From the NCBI GenBank assembly GCA_903919715.1, contig CAIXJC010000078.1, positions 62,001-126,000 on the forward strand: a stretch of 64,000 bases of DNA, written 5' to 3'. This document shows positions 1-6,864 of this stretch, in pieces (position 1 is the stretch's first letter; every line of letters starts with the position of its first letter). Origin of the DNA: an uncultured bacterium. GTDB taxonomy: Bacteria; Planctomycetota; Phycisphaerae; Phycisphaerales; SM1A02. A program made the translations under genes and the position numbers. Below the pieces are notes generated by a model. It did not search any database, was not told the origin of the DNA, and saw only the letters and a list, made by a program, of their open reading frames with translations.

Positions 1-609
1 GGATCCGACTCCTGGCAAGGCGATCGCATCTGCGAGTCTCGCAAGGTAATCATCGGCTGCGATTTCAATCGCACCAAGCGAGACCATGTGAGGATTGGCA
101 TACTGACAATCAAGAAGTGCGAATCGGCGGGCACGCAGTCGATTCACCAGCGAGACTAAACAGACCTTGCTCGCATCGCGGCCCCCTTCCGCAGGTCGAC
201 TGAACATGCTCTCTCCAAAGAACGCTCCGCCGATGGCGACGCCATACAGCCCGCCGACGAGCGAGTCACCCAGCCACGCTTCCACTGAGTGCGCATGACC
301 TCGGCGATGAAGTTCGATGTAAACGGCGGCGAGGTCGCTGGATATCCATGAGCGATTATCGGGCGTTCGGTCGTGGGCGCAGGCTGCAATGACCCGCTCG
401 AATGCGGTATCGATCACGACTTTAAATTTGCCGTTTCGGTGTATCCGTGCGAGGCTCGTAGAAATCTTGAGCCCGCCATCGTCAAGTGGCAAAATGCACC
501 GCGGATCGCTCGAAAAGAATTCGATTTCACCGGTATCGGGATCGGCCATGGGGAAGGCGCCATCTCGGTAGCCCTCAAGCACAATTTCAGCGGGATCGAG
601 TGAACTCAT
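1..609 (-). CDS. aat: Leucyl/phenylalanyl-tRNA--protein transferase (partial, C-terminus outside window)
   Basis: Reading the minus strand from the ATG at 609 gives 203 open residues that run off the window at base 1. The product would attach Leu or Phe from aminoacyl-tRNA to the N-terminus of proteins with basic N-terminal residues, marking them for ClpAP degradation in the cytoplasm. Seen: an N-terminal segment with GYRDGAFPM and later FFSSDPRCILP, then the family core with GGLYGVAIGGAFFGESMFS, a DASKV stretch, and LLDCQYANPHMVSLGA near the end. Only roughly the last 15-30 residues of the usual ~230 are missing. It is transcribed away from the tRNA-Gln/glmU block, and its upstream region holds the hairpin-rich spacer. 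Confidence 0.93.
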   Translation of the reverse strand, partial: MSSLDPAEIVLEGYRDGAFPMADPDTGEIEFFSSDPRCILPLDDGGLKISTSLARIHRNGKFKVVIDTAFERVIAACAHDRTPDNRSWISSDLAAVYIELHRRGHAHSVEAWLGDSLVGGLYGVAIGGAFFGESMFSRPAEGGRDASKVCLVSLVNRLRARRFALLDCQYANPHMVSLGAIEIAADDYLARLADAIALPGVGS

Positions 610-662
610 GGCGCAGAACACCGTACAAAAATTTGGGGACAATGCATCGAAAGCCCCTTGTC

Positions 663-939
663 AGAAGTCCTTTTGTGGGTAACTTCTCCCTTCCTCATTG
701 AGGGGCCGTCGGTGACGGATGATTTCAAGTTTCGCTTGGAATCAGCGGCGCCGCAAGGGGTGTCTTGGCGCGGCCAAGAGACACTCCAGCCTAGAGGAAG
801 CCGCGGCAAGGGTCCCAGCGATGGACGCCCGACCCCGCGTCGAGCGTTTCCGTCGTCGGTTGATCCGACGCGGTGCCACCAACGGACGCACGGTGGCATC
901 GACTTCCCCTGCGTTTCAAGCCCTTTCGAGGGACTTGAG
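663..939 (+). ncRNA. Candidate structured non-coding RNA (unidentified)
   Basis: The 390 bases between aat and tRNA-Gln (610-999) contain no convincing protein gene. They do contain a run of consecutive inverted repeats: 663-668/682-687, 706-710/714-718, 721-729/735-743 (9 bp, TTTCG loop), 757-765/779-787 extended by 766-769/773-776, 854-859/865-870, 872-880/892-900 (9 bp) and 915-924/929-939 (TTCG loop, one bulged A). I did not recognise RNase P RNA, tmRNA, SRP RNA or a riboswitch consensus. Strand is assumed plus because two loops are UUCG-like and the downstream tRNA is on plus. It may be a real RNA or only a structured leader; the boundaries are those of the hairpins. Confidence 0.35.
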
Positions 940-957
940 CTCTGGTTCGATCGATCA

Positions 958-986
958 TTCAAAACATCTCGCCCCGTGGTTATTAT
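958..986 (+). promoter_or_regulatory. Putative sigma70-type promoter for tRNA-Gln and glmU
   Basis: TTCAAA at 958-963 and TATTAT at 981-986 are separated by 17 bases, which puts the start point near 993, a few bases before the tRNA. The -10 is good and the -35 only moderate (4 of 6). Confidence 0.4.
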
Positions 987-999
987 TCGGCGGTGCATT

Positions 1000-1070
1000 T
1001 GGCCCATGGTGTAACGGTAGCACAGGAGATTTTGGTTCTCTTAGTCCTTGTTCAAATCAAGGTGGGCTAA
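1000..1070 (+). tRNA. tRNA-Gln (anticodon TTG)
   Basis: A 71-base cloverleaf: acceptor 1000-1006 pairs with 1063-1069 (one G-T pair), discriminator A at 1070. The D stem is GTGT/GCAC. The anticodon stem GAGA/TCTC closes a seven-base loop TTTTGGT, giving anticodon TTG for CAA codons. The T stem is CCTTG/CAAGG with loop TTCAAAT. No CCA is encoded directly after the discriminator. glmU begins within about 25-65 bases, so the two are probably co-transcribed. Confidence 0.93.
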
Positions 1071-1094
1071 TTTCGAGTTGATCGATATTCAGAG

Positions 1095-1943
1095 TTGAAA
1101 GCCACTGTGGCTCAAAGTGGCTTCGTTCACATCGTGACTCGCACTTCACCAACTTCACATGCGACGACCGCGGTCATTTTGGCCGCCGGCAAGGGAACTC
1201 GCATGAACAGCGAAATGCCGAAGGTCATGCACGAGGCGTTGGGCAAACCACTTGTCGAATGGGTTGTCGATGCGGTGACCGACGCAGGCGTTGCGCGAGT
1301 CATTTTGGTCGTGGGACATCAAGAGGAAGTCGTGCGCGCTCATTTCAAAGGGCGATCGAACATCGAATTCGTCCGACAATCGCCGCAACTTGGAACAGGT
1401 CATGCCGTTGATCAAGCACGCCCGCTTCTTCAGAATGTCGACCGAGCGAGCGAATTGCTTGTGCTGTGCGGGGATGGCCCGCTGATCACGCCAACCACCA
1501 TTGGAACTCTGCTCAACGCGCACCGCACAACCAAAGCCGCTGCAACGCTGGCGACGAGTGTCATTCCAGATGCAACGGGCTATGGCCGAATTGACCGCGA
1601 TTCCAAGGGAGAATTTCGAGCGATTGTCGAGCAGAAAGATTGCACGCCTGCGCAGTTACTCAATCGCGAAATCAATCCGTCGTACTACTGCTTCGAACTC
1701 GGCGCGCTGTTGGACACACTTGCGCACGTCGATAATCGAAACGCTGCAGGCGAGTATTACATCACCGATGTCTTTCACATTCTCAAGAAGGCAGGACGCA
1801 CTGTGCATGTCGTCGATGCCGTTCCAGCCGAAGAAGTTCTTTCTGTGAACACGCCAGAACAACTGGCGGAAGTTTCAAATCTATTACGTTCGAGAATCGC
1901 AACCCGTCAACCTTCCAATCACTCCACGGAGAGAAACTCATGA
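1095..1943 (+). CDS. glmU: UDP-N-acetylglucosamine pyrophosphorylase, uridyltransferase domain only
   Basis: Makes UDP-GlcNAc from GlcNAc-1-phosphate and UTP in the cytoplasm, for peptidoglycan and lipopolysaccharide precursors. Seen: nucleotide-binding loop LAAGKGTRMNSEMPK near residues 29-43, QLGTGHA, GDGPLI, YGRI, EQKD, NAAGEYYITD and VNTPEQL, all typical of the GlmU N-terminal Rossmann domain. The reading frame stops at 282 residues, so the left-handed beta-helix acetyltransferase domain of the usual ~450-residue protein is absent. The start is uncertain: the longest frame begins with TTG at 1095, and GTG at 1134 is an alternative; neither has a clear Shine-Dalgarno. Its stop overlaps the prs start by ATGA, implying translational coupling. 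Confidence 0.88.
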   Translation: MKATVAQSGFVHIVTRTSPTSHATTAVILAAGKGTRMNSEMPKVMHEALGKPLVEWVVDAVTDAGVARVILVVGHQEEVVRAHFKGRSNIEFVRQSPQLGTGHAVDQARPLLQNVDRASELLVLCGDGPLITPTTIGTLLNAHRTTKAAATLATSVIPDATGYGRIDRDSKGEFRAIVEQKDCTPAQLLNREINPSYYCFELGALLDTLAHVDNRNAAGEYYITDVFHILKKAGRTVHVVDAVPAEEVLSVNTPEQLAEVSNLLRSRIATRQPSNHSTERNS

Positions 1944-2923
1944 GCGCAAGCGACCGAGAACAACTGAAGATTTTCGCTGGATCGACTGGACGTGCGTTGG
2001 CGCAATCCATGTGCGACCACCTCGAACTCCCCATCGGCCAGGCGCAGACGATCGTTTTCCCAGACGGGGAACTGCTCGTCAAACTCGATGAAGATGTGCG
2101 AGGTCGCGACTGCTACATCGTGCAGTCATGCAGTGATCCCGTCAACCAAACAATCATGGAACTTCTGGTGTACATCGACTGCTTGCGTCGTGCGAGCGCT
2201 CGCCGTATCACCGCTGTGATCCCCTACTTCGGATATGCCCGACAAGATCGCAAGGATGAGGGGCGCGTTCCAATCACTGCGAAATTAGTGGCGAATCTGA
2301 TTACGACTGCAGGCGCACAGCGCGTGTTATGCATGGACTTACATGCGGCACAGATTCAAGGCTTCTTTGATATTCCCGTCGACCATCTCACTGCGGCGCC
2401 AGTCATCAGCGATCACTTCCGCCGCATCCGTGGCGATCTTGGCGAACTGACCATCGTCTCGCCCGACGTTGGAAATGTGAAGGTCGCCAACATGTATGCG
2501 AACTTGCTCGGCGCAGACTTGGCCATCATCGACAAGCGTCGCCACAGTGGTTCGAAGGTTTCCGTCAAGAATCTGATTGGCTCGGTCGAGGGCACGACCG
2601 TCCTGATGTTCGACGACATGATTTCAACAGCGGGCACCGTCTGCGAAGCTGCGCGTGTTGTCATGGAGCACGGCGCGAAGGCCGTGCATGTCGCTTGCAC
2701 CCACGGGCTCTTCGTCGGCATGGCCTGCGAACGACTGCTCGAAAGCCCCATCGACCGCATCATTTCGACGGACACGATTCCCGTCGGCCAGCGGCACAAA
2801 TTGCTCGATTCGAAATTGACCGTCTTGTCAGTTGCTTCGCTCTTGGGCGAAGCAGTGCATCGCATTCACCATGACCAGTCGATTTCGGCGCTCTTTACAC
2901 ATGGCGCCGGAGTCAAACGTTAA
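1940..2923 (+). CDS. prs: Ribose-phosphate pyrophosphokinase (PRPP synthase)
   Basis: Converts ribose 5-phosphate and ATP to PRPP for nucleotide, His and Trp synthesis. The 327 residues match the class I family in length. Seen: N-terminal KIFAGSTGRALAQ, FPDGELLVKL, the flexible-loop region YARQDRKDEGRVPITAKL around residues 96-113, the metal-binding DLHAAQIQGFFDIPVDHL, and the PRPP loop MFDDMISTAGT near residue 230. The ATG overlaps the glmU stop by four bases, pairing precursor supply for the cell wall and nucleotides in one transcript. Confidence 0.97.
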   Translation: MSASDREQLKIFAGSTGRALAQSMCDHLELPIGQAQTIVFPDGELLVKLDEDVRGRDCYIVQSCSDPVNQTIMELLVYIDCLRRASARRITAVIPYFGYARQDRKDEGRVPITAKLVANLITTAGAQRVLCMDLHAAQIQGFFDIPVDHLTAAPVISDHFRRIRGDLGELTIVSPDVGNVKVANMYANLLGADLAIIDKRRHSGSKVSVKNLIGSVEGTTVLMFDDMISTAGTVCEAARVVMEHGAKAVHVACTHGLFVGMACERLLESPIDRIISTDTIPVGQRHKLLDSKLTVLSVASLLGEAVHRIHHDQSISALFTHGAGVKR

Positions 2924-2980
2924 TTCATTCGTGTTGAATTTTTAACGTTCGTTCTTTCCATTTGCAAACAGGAGATTCAT

Positions 2981-3661
2981 ATGAGTCACGAAGTACCCGT
3001 CCTTGAAGCCATGCCGCGCGAGCGCTTGGGAACCCGATACGCCAAACGCCTCCGCACCAAGGGACAACTCCCTGCGGTGATCTACGGCCACGGCAGCCAA
3101 CCAACTCCAGTGAGCGTTGACGAAAAGACAATGCTCTCGGCACTACGCCGCGGGTTGCACGTCTTTGAGATTAAGTTGATTGGCGGAGCATCCGAAACAT
3201 GCCTCGTCAAGGAACTGCAATTCGGCTGGCTTGGCGACAACGTCATCCACGTCGACCTCACTCGCGTGAATCTTGATGAAGAAGTCACCGTCAGTGTGGC
3301 AATCCACTTCATCGGAACTCCTGAATCCGCCAAGCGAGTCGGCGCAGTTCTGACTCACGATATTTCCGAACTTGAATTGCGCTGCAAGGTGCGAGACATC
3401 CCAGAATCGATTCGTGTCGATCTCACCAACATGACTGGCGACATCATGACCGTTGCGCAATTGAAACTCGCATCGGGCCTGACCGCCGTGAGCAACCCGT
3501 ACTCTGCGCTCGCTCGAGTCGTTCTGGTTCTGGAAGAAGCAACTGGCGAAGCAGCAACCACTGGTGCAGCAGCAGCTGAACCTGAAGTTCTCACCGCCAA
3601 GAAGGAAGATCCTGCAGCTGGTGGCGCTGGCGACGACAAGAAGGCCGACAAGAAGAAGTAA
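2981..3661 (+). CDS. rplY: 50S ribosomal protein L25, long Ctc form
   Basis: Binds 5S rRNA in the large subunit. The 226 residues correspond to the two-domain (L25 plus TL5/Ctc C-terminal domain) form. Seen: RERLGTRYAKRLRTKGQLPAVIYG near the N-terminus, then the beta domain with HVDLTRVNLDEEVTV and VGAVLTHDISELELRC. The last ~40 residues are Ala/Glu/Lys-rich and low-complexity. A clear GGAGA Shine-Dalgarno precedes the ATG. It sits just before pth, the common rplY-pth pairing. Confidence 0.95.
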   Translation: MSHEVPVLEAMPRERLGTRYAKRLRTKGQLPAVIYGHGSQPTPVSVDEKTMLSALRRGLHVFEIKLIGGASETCLVKELQFGWLGDNVIHVDLTRVNLDEEVTVSVAIHFIGTPESAKRVGAVLTHDISELELRCKVRDIPESIRVDLTNMTGDIMTVAQLKLASGLTAVSNPYSALARVVLVLEEATGEAATTGAAAAEPEVLTAKKEDPAAGGAGDDKKADKKK

Positions 3662-3726
3662 TCCATGTCGGTCCTGTTCGTTTCCAACTTCTGTTTTTAT
3701 GGCTCTGTTTTTCTTAGGAGATCTGC

Positions 3727-4338
3727 GTGAAGCTGATCGTTGGCCTTGGAAATCCTGGTCCCGAATACTCTCGTACACGACATAATGTCGGGTACGAAGT
3801 TGTCGACCGTTTGGCTCGTCGTTTCGCAGATCCATCAAGTGGATCTGCTCGCGCGCGCTTCAACGGCTTGACTGTGGATGCAGAGATTGCAGGTCAACGA
3901 GTGCTCCTGCTGAAGCCGACAACGTTTATGAATCGATCGGGACGCGCGGTCGCCGAGGCGATCGGATTTTTCAAGATGAACGCATCAAGCGACCTCATCG
4001 TGATTGCCGACGACTTGGATCTTCCGTGCGGAACGATTCGCATTCGTGGCGAAGGCGGCGCTGGCGGACACAATGGGCTCACAGACATCCTGGCTGCACT
4101 GGGATCACCCGAGTGGAGTCGCTGCCGAATCGGCATCGATAAACCTGGTGTGATTCCACAAGCAGATTATGTACTTGGTCGTTTCACCGAAGAACAGAAG
4201 CCACTCGCAGAAGAAGGAATCGAAGAGGCATGCAACGCCGTCCAGTTATGGTGCCGCGAAGGACTCGCAGCAACGATGAATCAATTCAACCGAAAGGTGA
4301 TCGCCACGACTGGCGATGCATCTGCGAATCAATCTTGA
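3727..4338 (+). CDS. pth: Peptidyl-tRNA hydrolase
   Basis: Releases peptides from prematurely dissociated peptidyl-tRNA, recycling tRNA in the cytoplasm. 203 residues, the normal length. Seen: GLGNPGPEYSRTRHNVGYE with the conserved Asn and catalytic His near residues 8-21, KPTTFMNRSG, and DDLDLPCGTIRIRGEGGAGG with the conserved Asp followed by HNGL. The start is GTG at 3727 with a strong AGGAG a few bases upstream (3716-3720). It lies between rplY and rpsF, as in many bacteria. Confidence 0.97.
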   Translation: MKLIVGLGNPGPEYSRTRHNVGYEVVDRLARRFADPSSGSARARFNGLTVDAEIAGQRVLLLKPTTFMNRSGRAVAEAIGFFKMNASSDLIVIADDLDLPCGTIRIRGEGGAGGHNGLTDILAALGSPEWSRCRIGIDKPGVIPQADYVLGRFTEEQKPLAEEGIEEACNAVQLWCREGLAATMNQFNRKVIATTGDASANQS

Positions 4339-4380
4339 CCGTTCTATCAGTTTTCAAAAAGTAATTTCAAGGAGTATCAA

Positions 4381-4815
4381 ATGACAACCGCTACGAAAAC
4401 AACCATTCGCCAATACGAAGGTATGTTCCTCTTCCCTCAGGCCGTCACCGCGGATCTTGCCGCAGCCTCGGATCATGTTCGTGAATCAATCACTCGCCAC
4501 GGTGGCGAAATCGTCAGCCTCGTGAAGTGGGACGAGCGTCGGCTCGCCTTCGACATCAAGAGCAATAAGCGTGGAGTTTATTTCCTCGCTTACTTCACGG
4601 CGCCGACATCGGCAATCGTGTCGATCGAGCGTGATTGCACCCTGTCCGAGCGCATGCTTCGTGCCCTCATCGTCAAGGCTGATCACCTTTCGATGGACCA
4701 AATGAAAGATGCTGAAGGACAGGCTCGTCTCATTATGGAAGCCAAACTCCGCAAGCAGACCGCTGAGGCTGGCGAAGGCGAGGGCGAAGGCGCTCCAAAC
4801 ATGATGATGGATTGA
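4381..4815 (+). CDS. rpsF: 30S ribosomal protein S6
   Basis: Small-subunit protein that pairs with S18 on the platform. The 144 residues start with a ~10-residue extension and then the S6 fold: YEGMFLFPQAV, SLVKWDERRLAFDIKSNKRGVYFLAYF and ERMLRALIVKADHL. The C-terminus is a short Glu/Gly-rich tail. A perfect AAGGAG precedes the ATG. Followed by a strong terminator and then ssb; rpsR and rplI, the usual partners, are not in this window. Confidence 0.96.
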   Translation: MTTATKTTIRQYEGMFLFPQAVTADLAAASDHVRESITRHGGEIVSLVKWDERRLAFDIKSNKRGVYFLAYFTAPTSAIVSIERDCTLSERMLRALIVKADHLSMDQMKDAEGQARLIMEAKLRKQTAEAGEGEGEGAPNMMMD

Positions 4816-4874
4816 GTCCCGTTCTGGTCCCGTCCATACGGGTCCCGTTGGTCGAATCCCATTGAGAAAAACAC

Positions 4875-4910
4875 TTCCCCGTGCCATAAAAAATGGCCGG
4901 GGAATTTTTT
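4875..4910 (+). terminator. Rho-independent terminator after rpsF
   Basis: TTCCCCG (4875-4881) and GCCAT (4883-4887) pair with ATGGC (4893-4897) and CGGGGAA (4898-4904), leaving one bulged T, and are followed by six T at 4905-4910. It ends the glmU-to-rpsF transcript ahead of ssb. Confidence 0.88.
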
Positions 4911-4967
4911 CGTGTTTTGGATGTTTCGGCGTGCGAGTCGATAGGATCGGGTGCAGGAGGCCACACT

Positions 4968-5438
4968 ATGGCGAATTACAACAAAGTCTTTTTAATGGGC
5001 AATCTCACGCGGGACGTCGAACTCAAGAGCATCGCGGGCAATCAGTCCGTCGCTGAAATCGGTCTTGCCGTCAATCGGCGCTACCGAACAAAGGAAGGCG
5101 AGGATCGTGAAGAAACGACCTTCGTCGACTGCGAAGCATGGGGACGAACCGCCGAAGTCATGAAGCAATATCTCTCGAAGGGACGACCTGTGTTCGTCGA
5201 GGGAAGGCTGAAGTTGGACCAGTGGACTGACAAGGACGGGCAGAAGCGGTCGAAGATGCGCGTCGTCATCGAAAACTTCCAGTTCCTAGGTAGCCCCACC
5301 GGTGGTGGCGGCGGATCTGGCGGCGGCGGTGGTGGCGGAAGCGACGGAGCATCGAACCATGGCTCTGGCAACTCTCGCTCGGCACCGAGCGGTGGCGAAG
5401 ACCATGTTCCGACCCCAGAAGAAGACATTCCGTTCTGA
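4968..5438 (+). CDS. ssb: Single-stranded DNA-binding protein
   Basis: Coats single-stranded DNA in replication, repair and recombination. 156 residues from the ATG at 4968, chosen because GCAGGAGG lies at 4953-4960 and because the OB fold begins there (ANYNKVFLMGNLTRDVELK). The frame is open further upstream to 4893, but that part lies in the terminator. Seen: OB fold through about residue 105, a Gly-rich linker and the C-terminal acidic tip EEDIPF that recruits partner proteins. Confidence 0.96.
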   Translation: MANYNKVFLMGNLTRDVELKSIAGNQSVAEIGLAVNRRYRTKEGEDREETTFVDCEAWGRTAEVMKQYLSKGRPVFVEGRLKLDQWTDKDGQKRSKMRVVIENFQFLGSPTGGGGGSGGGGGGGSDGASNHGSGNSRSAPSGGEDHVPTPEEDIPF

Positions 5439-5466
5439 TTTGGGACGAGCGTTTATGAAATAGGTC

Positions 5467-5503
5467 GAAGGGGATGAGAATGCCTGCGGTTCCCATCCCC
5501 TTC
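5467..5503 (+). terminator. Hairpin, probable terminator after ssb
   Basis: GAAGGGGATG (5467-5476) pairs perfectly with CATCCCCTTC (5494-5503), with three more pairs inside. The T-tract is weak (TTG), so termination is likely but not certain. Confidence 0.55.
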
Positions 5504-5629
5504 TTGACCATCCTGCTCGTCTGTTGCGCGTGAACATCCCGCGTGAACCACTCGATTGAACAGCCCGATTCAACATCCATGCCGACTCCGGCAAGAGCAA
5601 CCCTCACTCTTGTTCGTTACTCTTGAGGG

Positions 5630-6838
5630 ATGAACCAAAAACCGCTGCATCTCGAGAGTCGCTGCATTCATGGCGGGCAACGTCCAGATCCAACGACTGG
5701 CGCGGTTATGCCGCCGATTTATACGTCGTCAACTTTCATCCAAGAATCCCCTGGGGTTCACAAAGGTTTCGAATATTCGCGTAGCCATAATGTGACTCGA
5801 TTCGCACTCGAGCGCTGCTTGGCGAATCTCGAATCCTCGGGACTCAGCGAAGAAGATGACCGCACACAAGGCGGCTTCGCCTTCGCGAGCGGACTCGCAG
5901 CGATCGCGACATGCTTGGAATTACTTGATGCAGGACAAACGGTCATGTGCATGGATGATGTCTATGGAGGCACCAATCGATTACTGCAACGCGTGCGCCA
6001 ACGCTCCCAAGGACTCAAAGTCGTCTTTGTCGACATGAGCGATTCTGCCGCGCTCGAACGTGCAGCGAAAGAATGCAAGCCGCAGATGATTTGGGCAGAG
6101 ACGCCAACAAATCCGACATTGAAAGTCGTCGACATTGATGCCGTCGCGCGCATTGGTCGTGCATGTGGCGCGATCACCGTCGTAGACAACACATTCGCCT
6201 CGCCAATACTGCAACGTCCACTCGAGTGCGGCATCGACATCGTCATGCACTCGACGACCAAATATCTTGGAGGACATAGTGATGTCGTCGGTGGATGCTT
6301 GGTGACATCTCGCAAAGATATTGCAGAGAAACTTCGCTTCATGCAAAATGCAATTGGCAGTGTGATGGGTCCGTTCGACGCATACCTCACATTGCGTGGC
6401 GCCAAGACCCTTGCTATTCGCATGAAGCAGCACTGCGAGTCTGCGCAGAAAATCGCCCAGTGGTTGACGACTCAACCTGCTGTAAAAACGGTCGTCTATC
6501 CCGGACTGCCTTCCCATCCACAACACGCACTCGCCGCTCGACAGATGCGAATGAATGGCGTACCCGCATTCGGCGGAATGATCACAATTCATCTGCATGG
6601 CGGGATTGCGGAAAGTCGCAGTTTCCTCGAACGAGTCCATCTCTTTGCGCTCGCCGAAAGCCTTGGCGGCGTCGAGAGTCTCATCGAACATCCTGCAATC
6701 ATGACCCACGCCAGCGTTCCTGCGGCAGAACGAGATGCTCTTGGAATTCTTGATTCGCTCGTGAGACTTTCGGTTGGAATTGAAAATACCGATGATCTCA
6801 TCGCGGACTTGGCTCAAGCGCTCAGCAGTAAAAAATAA
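5630..6838 (+). CDS. PLP-dependent trans-sulfuration enzyme (cystathionine gamma-synthase/beta- or gamma-lyase family)
   Basis: 402 residues, typical for the Cys/Met metabolism PLP family. Seen: N-terminal ESRCIHGGQRPDPTTGAVMPPIY, FASGLAAI, the Tyr of the cofactor pocket in DVYGGTNRL, AETPTNPTLKVVDI, VVDNTFASPILQRPLE, and the Schiff-base lysine in HSTTKYLGGHSD. C-terminal AESLGGVESLIEHPAIMTH is also characteristic. These motifs do not separate MetB, MetC, CGL and MegL, so the exact reaction is unresolved; methionine or cysteine synthesis by trans-sulfuration is the likely pathway. It stands alone with its own spacer after the ssb hairpin and converges on the 6865-9483 gene with a 26-base gap. 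Confidence 0.85.
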   Translation: MNQKPLHLESRCIHGGQRPDPTTGAVMPPIYTSSTFIQESPGVHKGFEYSRSHNVTRFALERCLANLESSGLSEEDDRTQGGFAFASGLAAIATCLELLDAGQTVMCMDDVYGGTNRLLQRVRQRSQGLKVVFVDMSDSAALERAAKECKPQMIWAETPTNPTLKVVDIDAVARIGRACGAITVVDNTFASPILQRPLECGIDIVMHSTTKYLGGHSDVVGGCLVTSRKDIAEKLRFMQNAIGSVMGPFDAYLTLRGAKTLAIRMKQHCESAQKIAQWLTTQPAVKTVVYPGLPSHPQHALAARQMRMNGVPAFGGMITIHLHGGIAESRSFLERVHLFALAESLGGVESLIEHPAIMTHASVPAAERDALGILDSLVRLSVGIENTDDLIADLAQALSSKK

Positions 6839-6864
6839 GCGTCGACAAAAACGAAGCGCGATGG

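Noticed and set aside
606-1081. Overlapping open frames of 118-133 residues on both strands (606-1007, 658-1014, 719-1081)
   Set aside because: Composition and lack of any motif fit structured non-coding DNA; the frames overlap each other and the tRNA.
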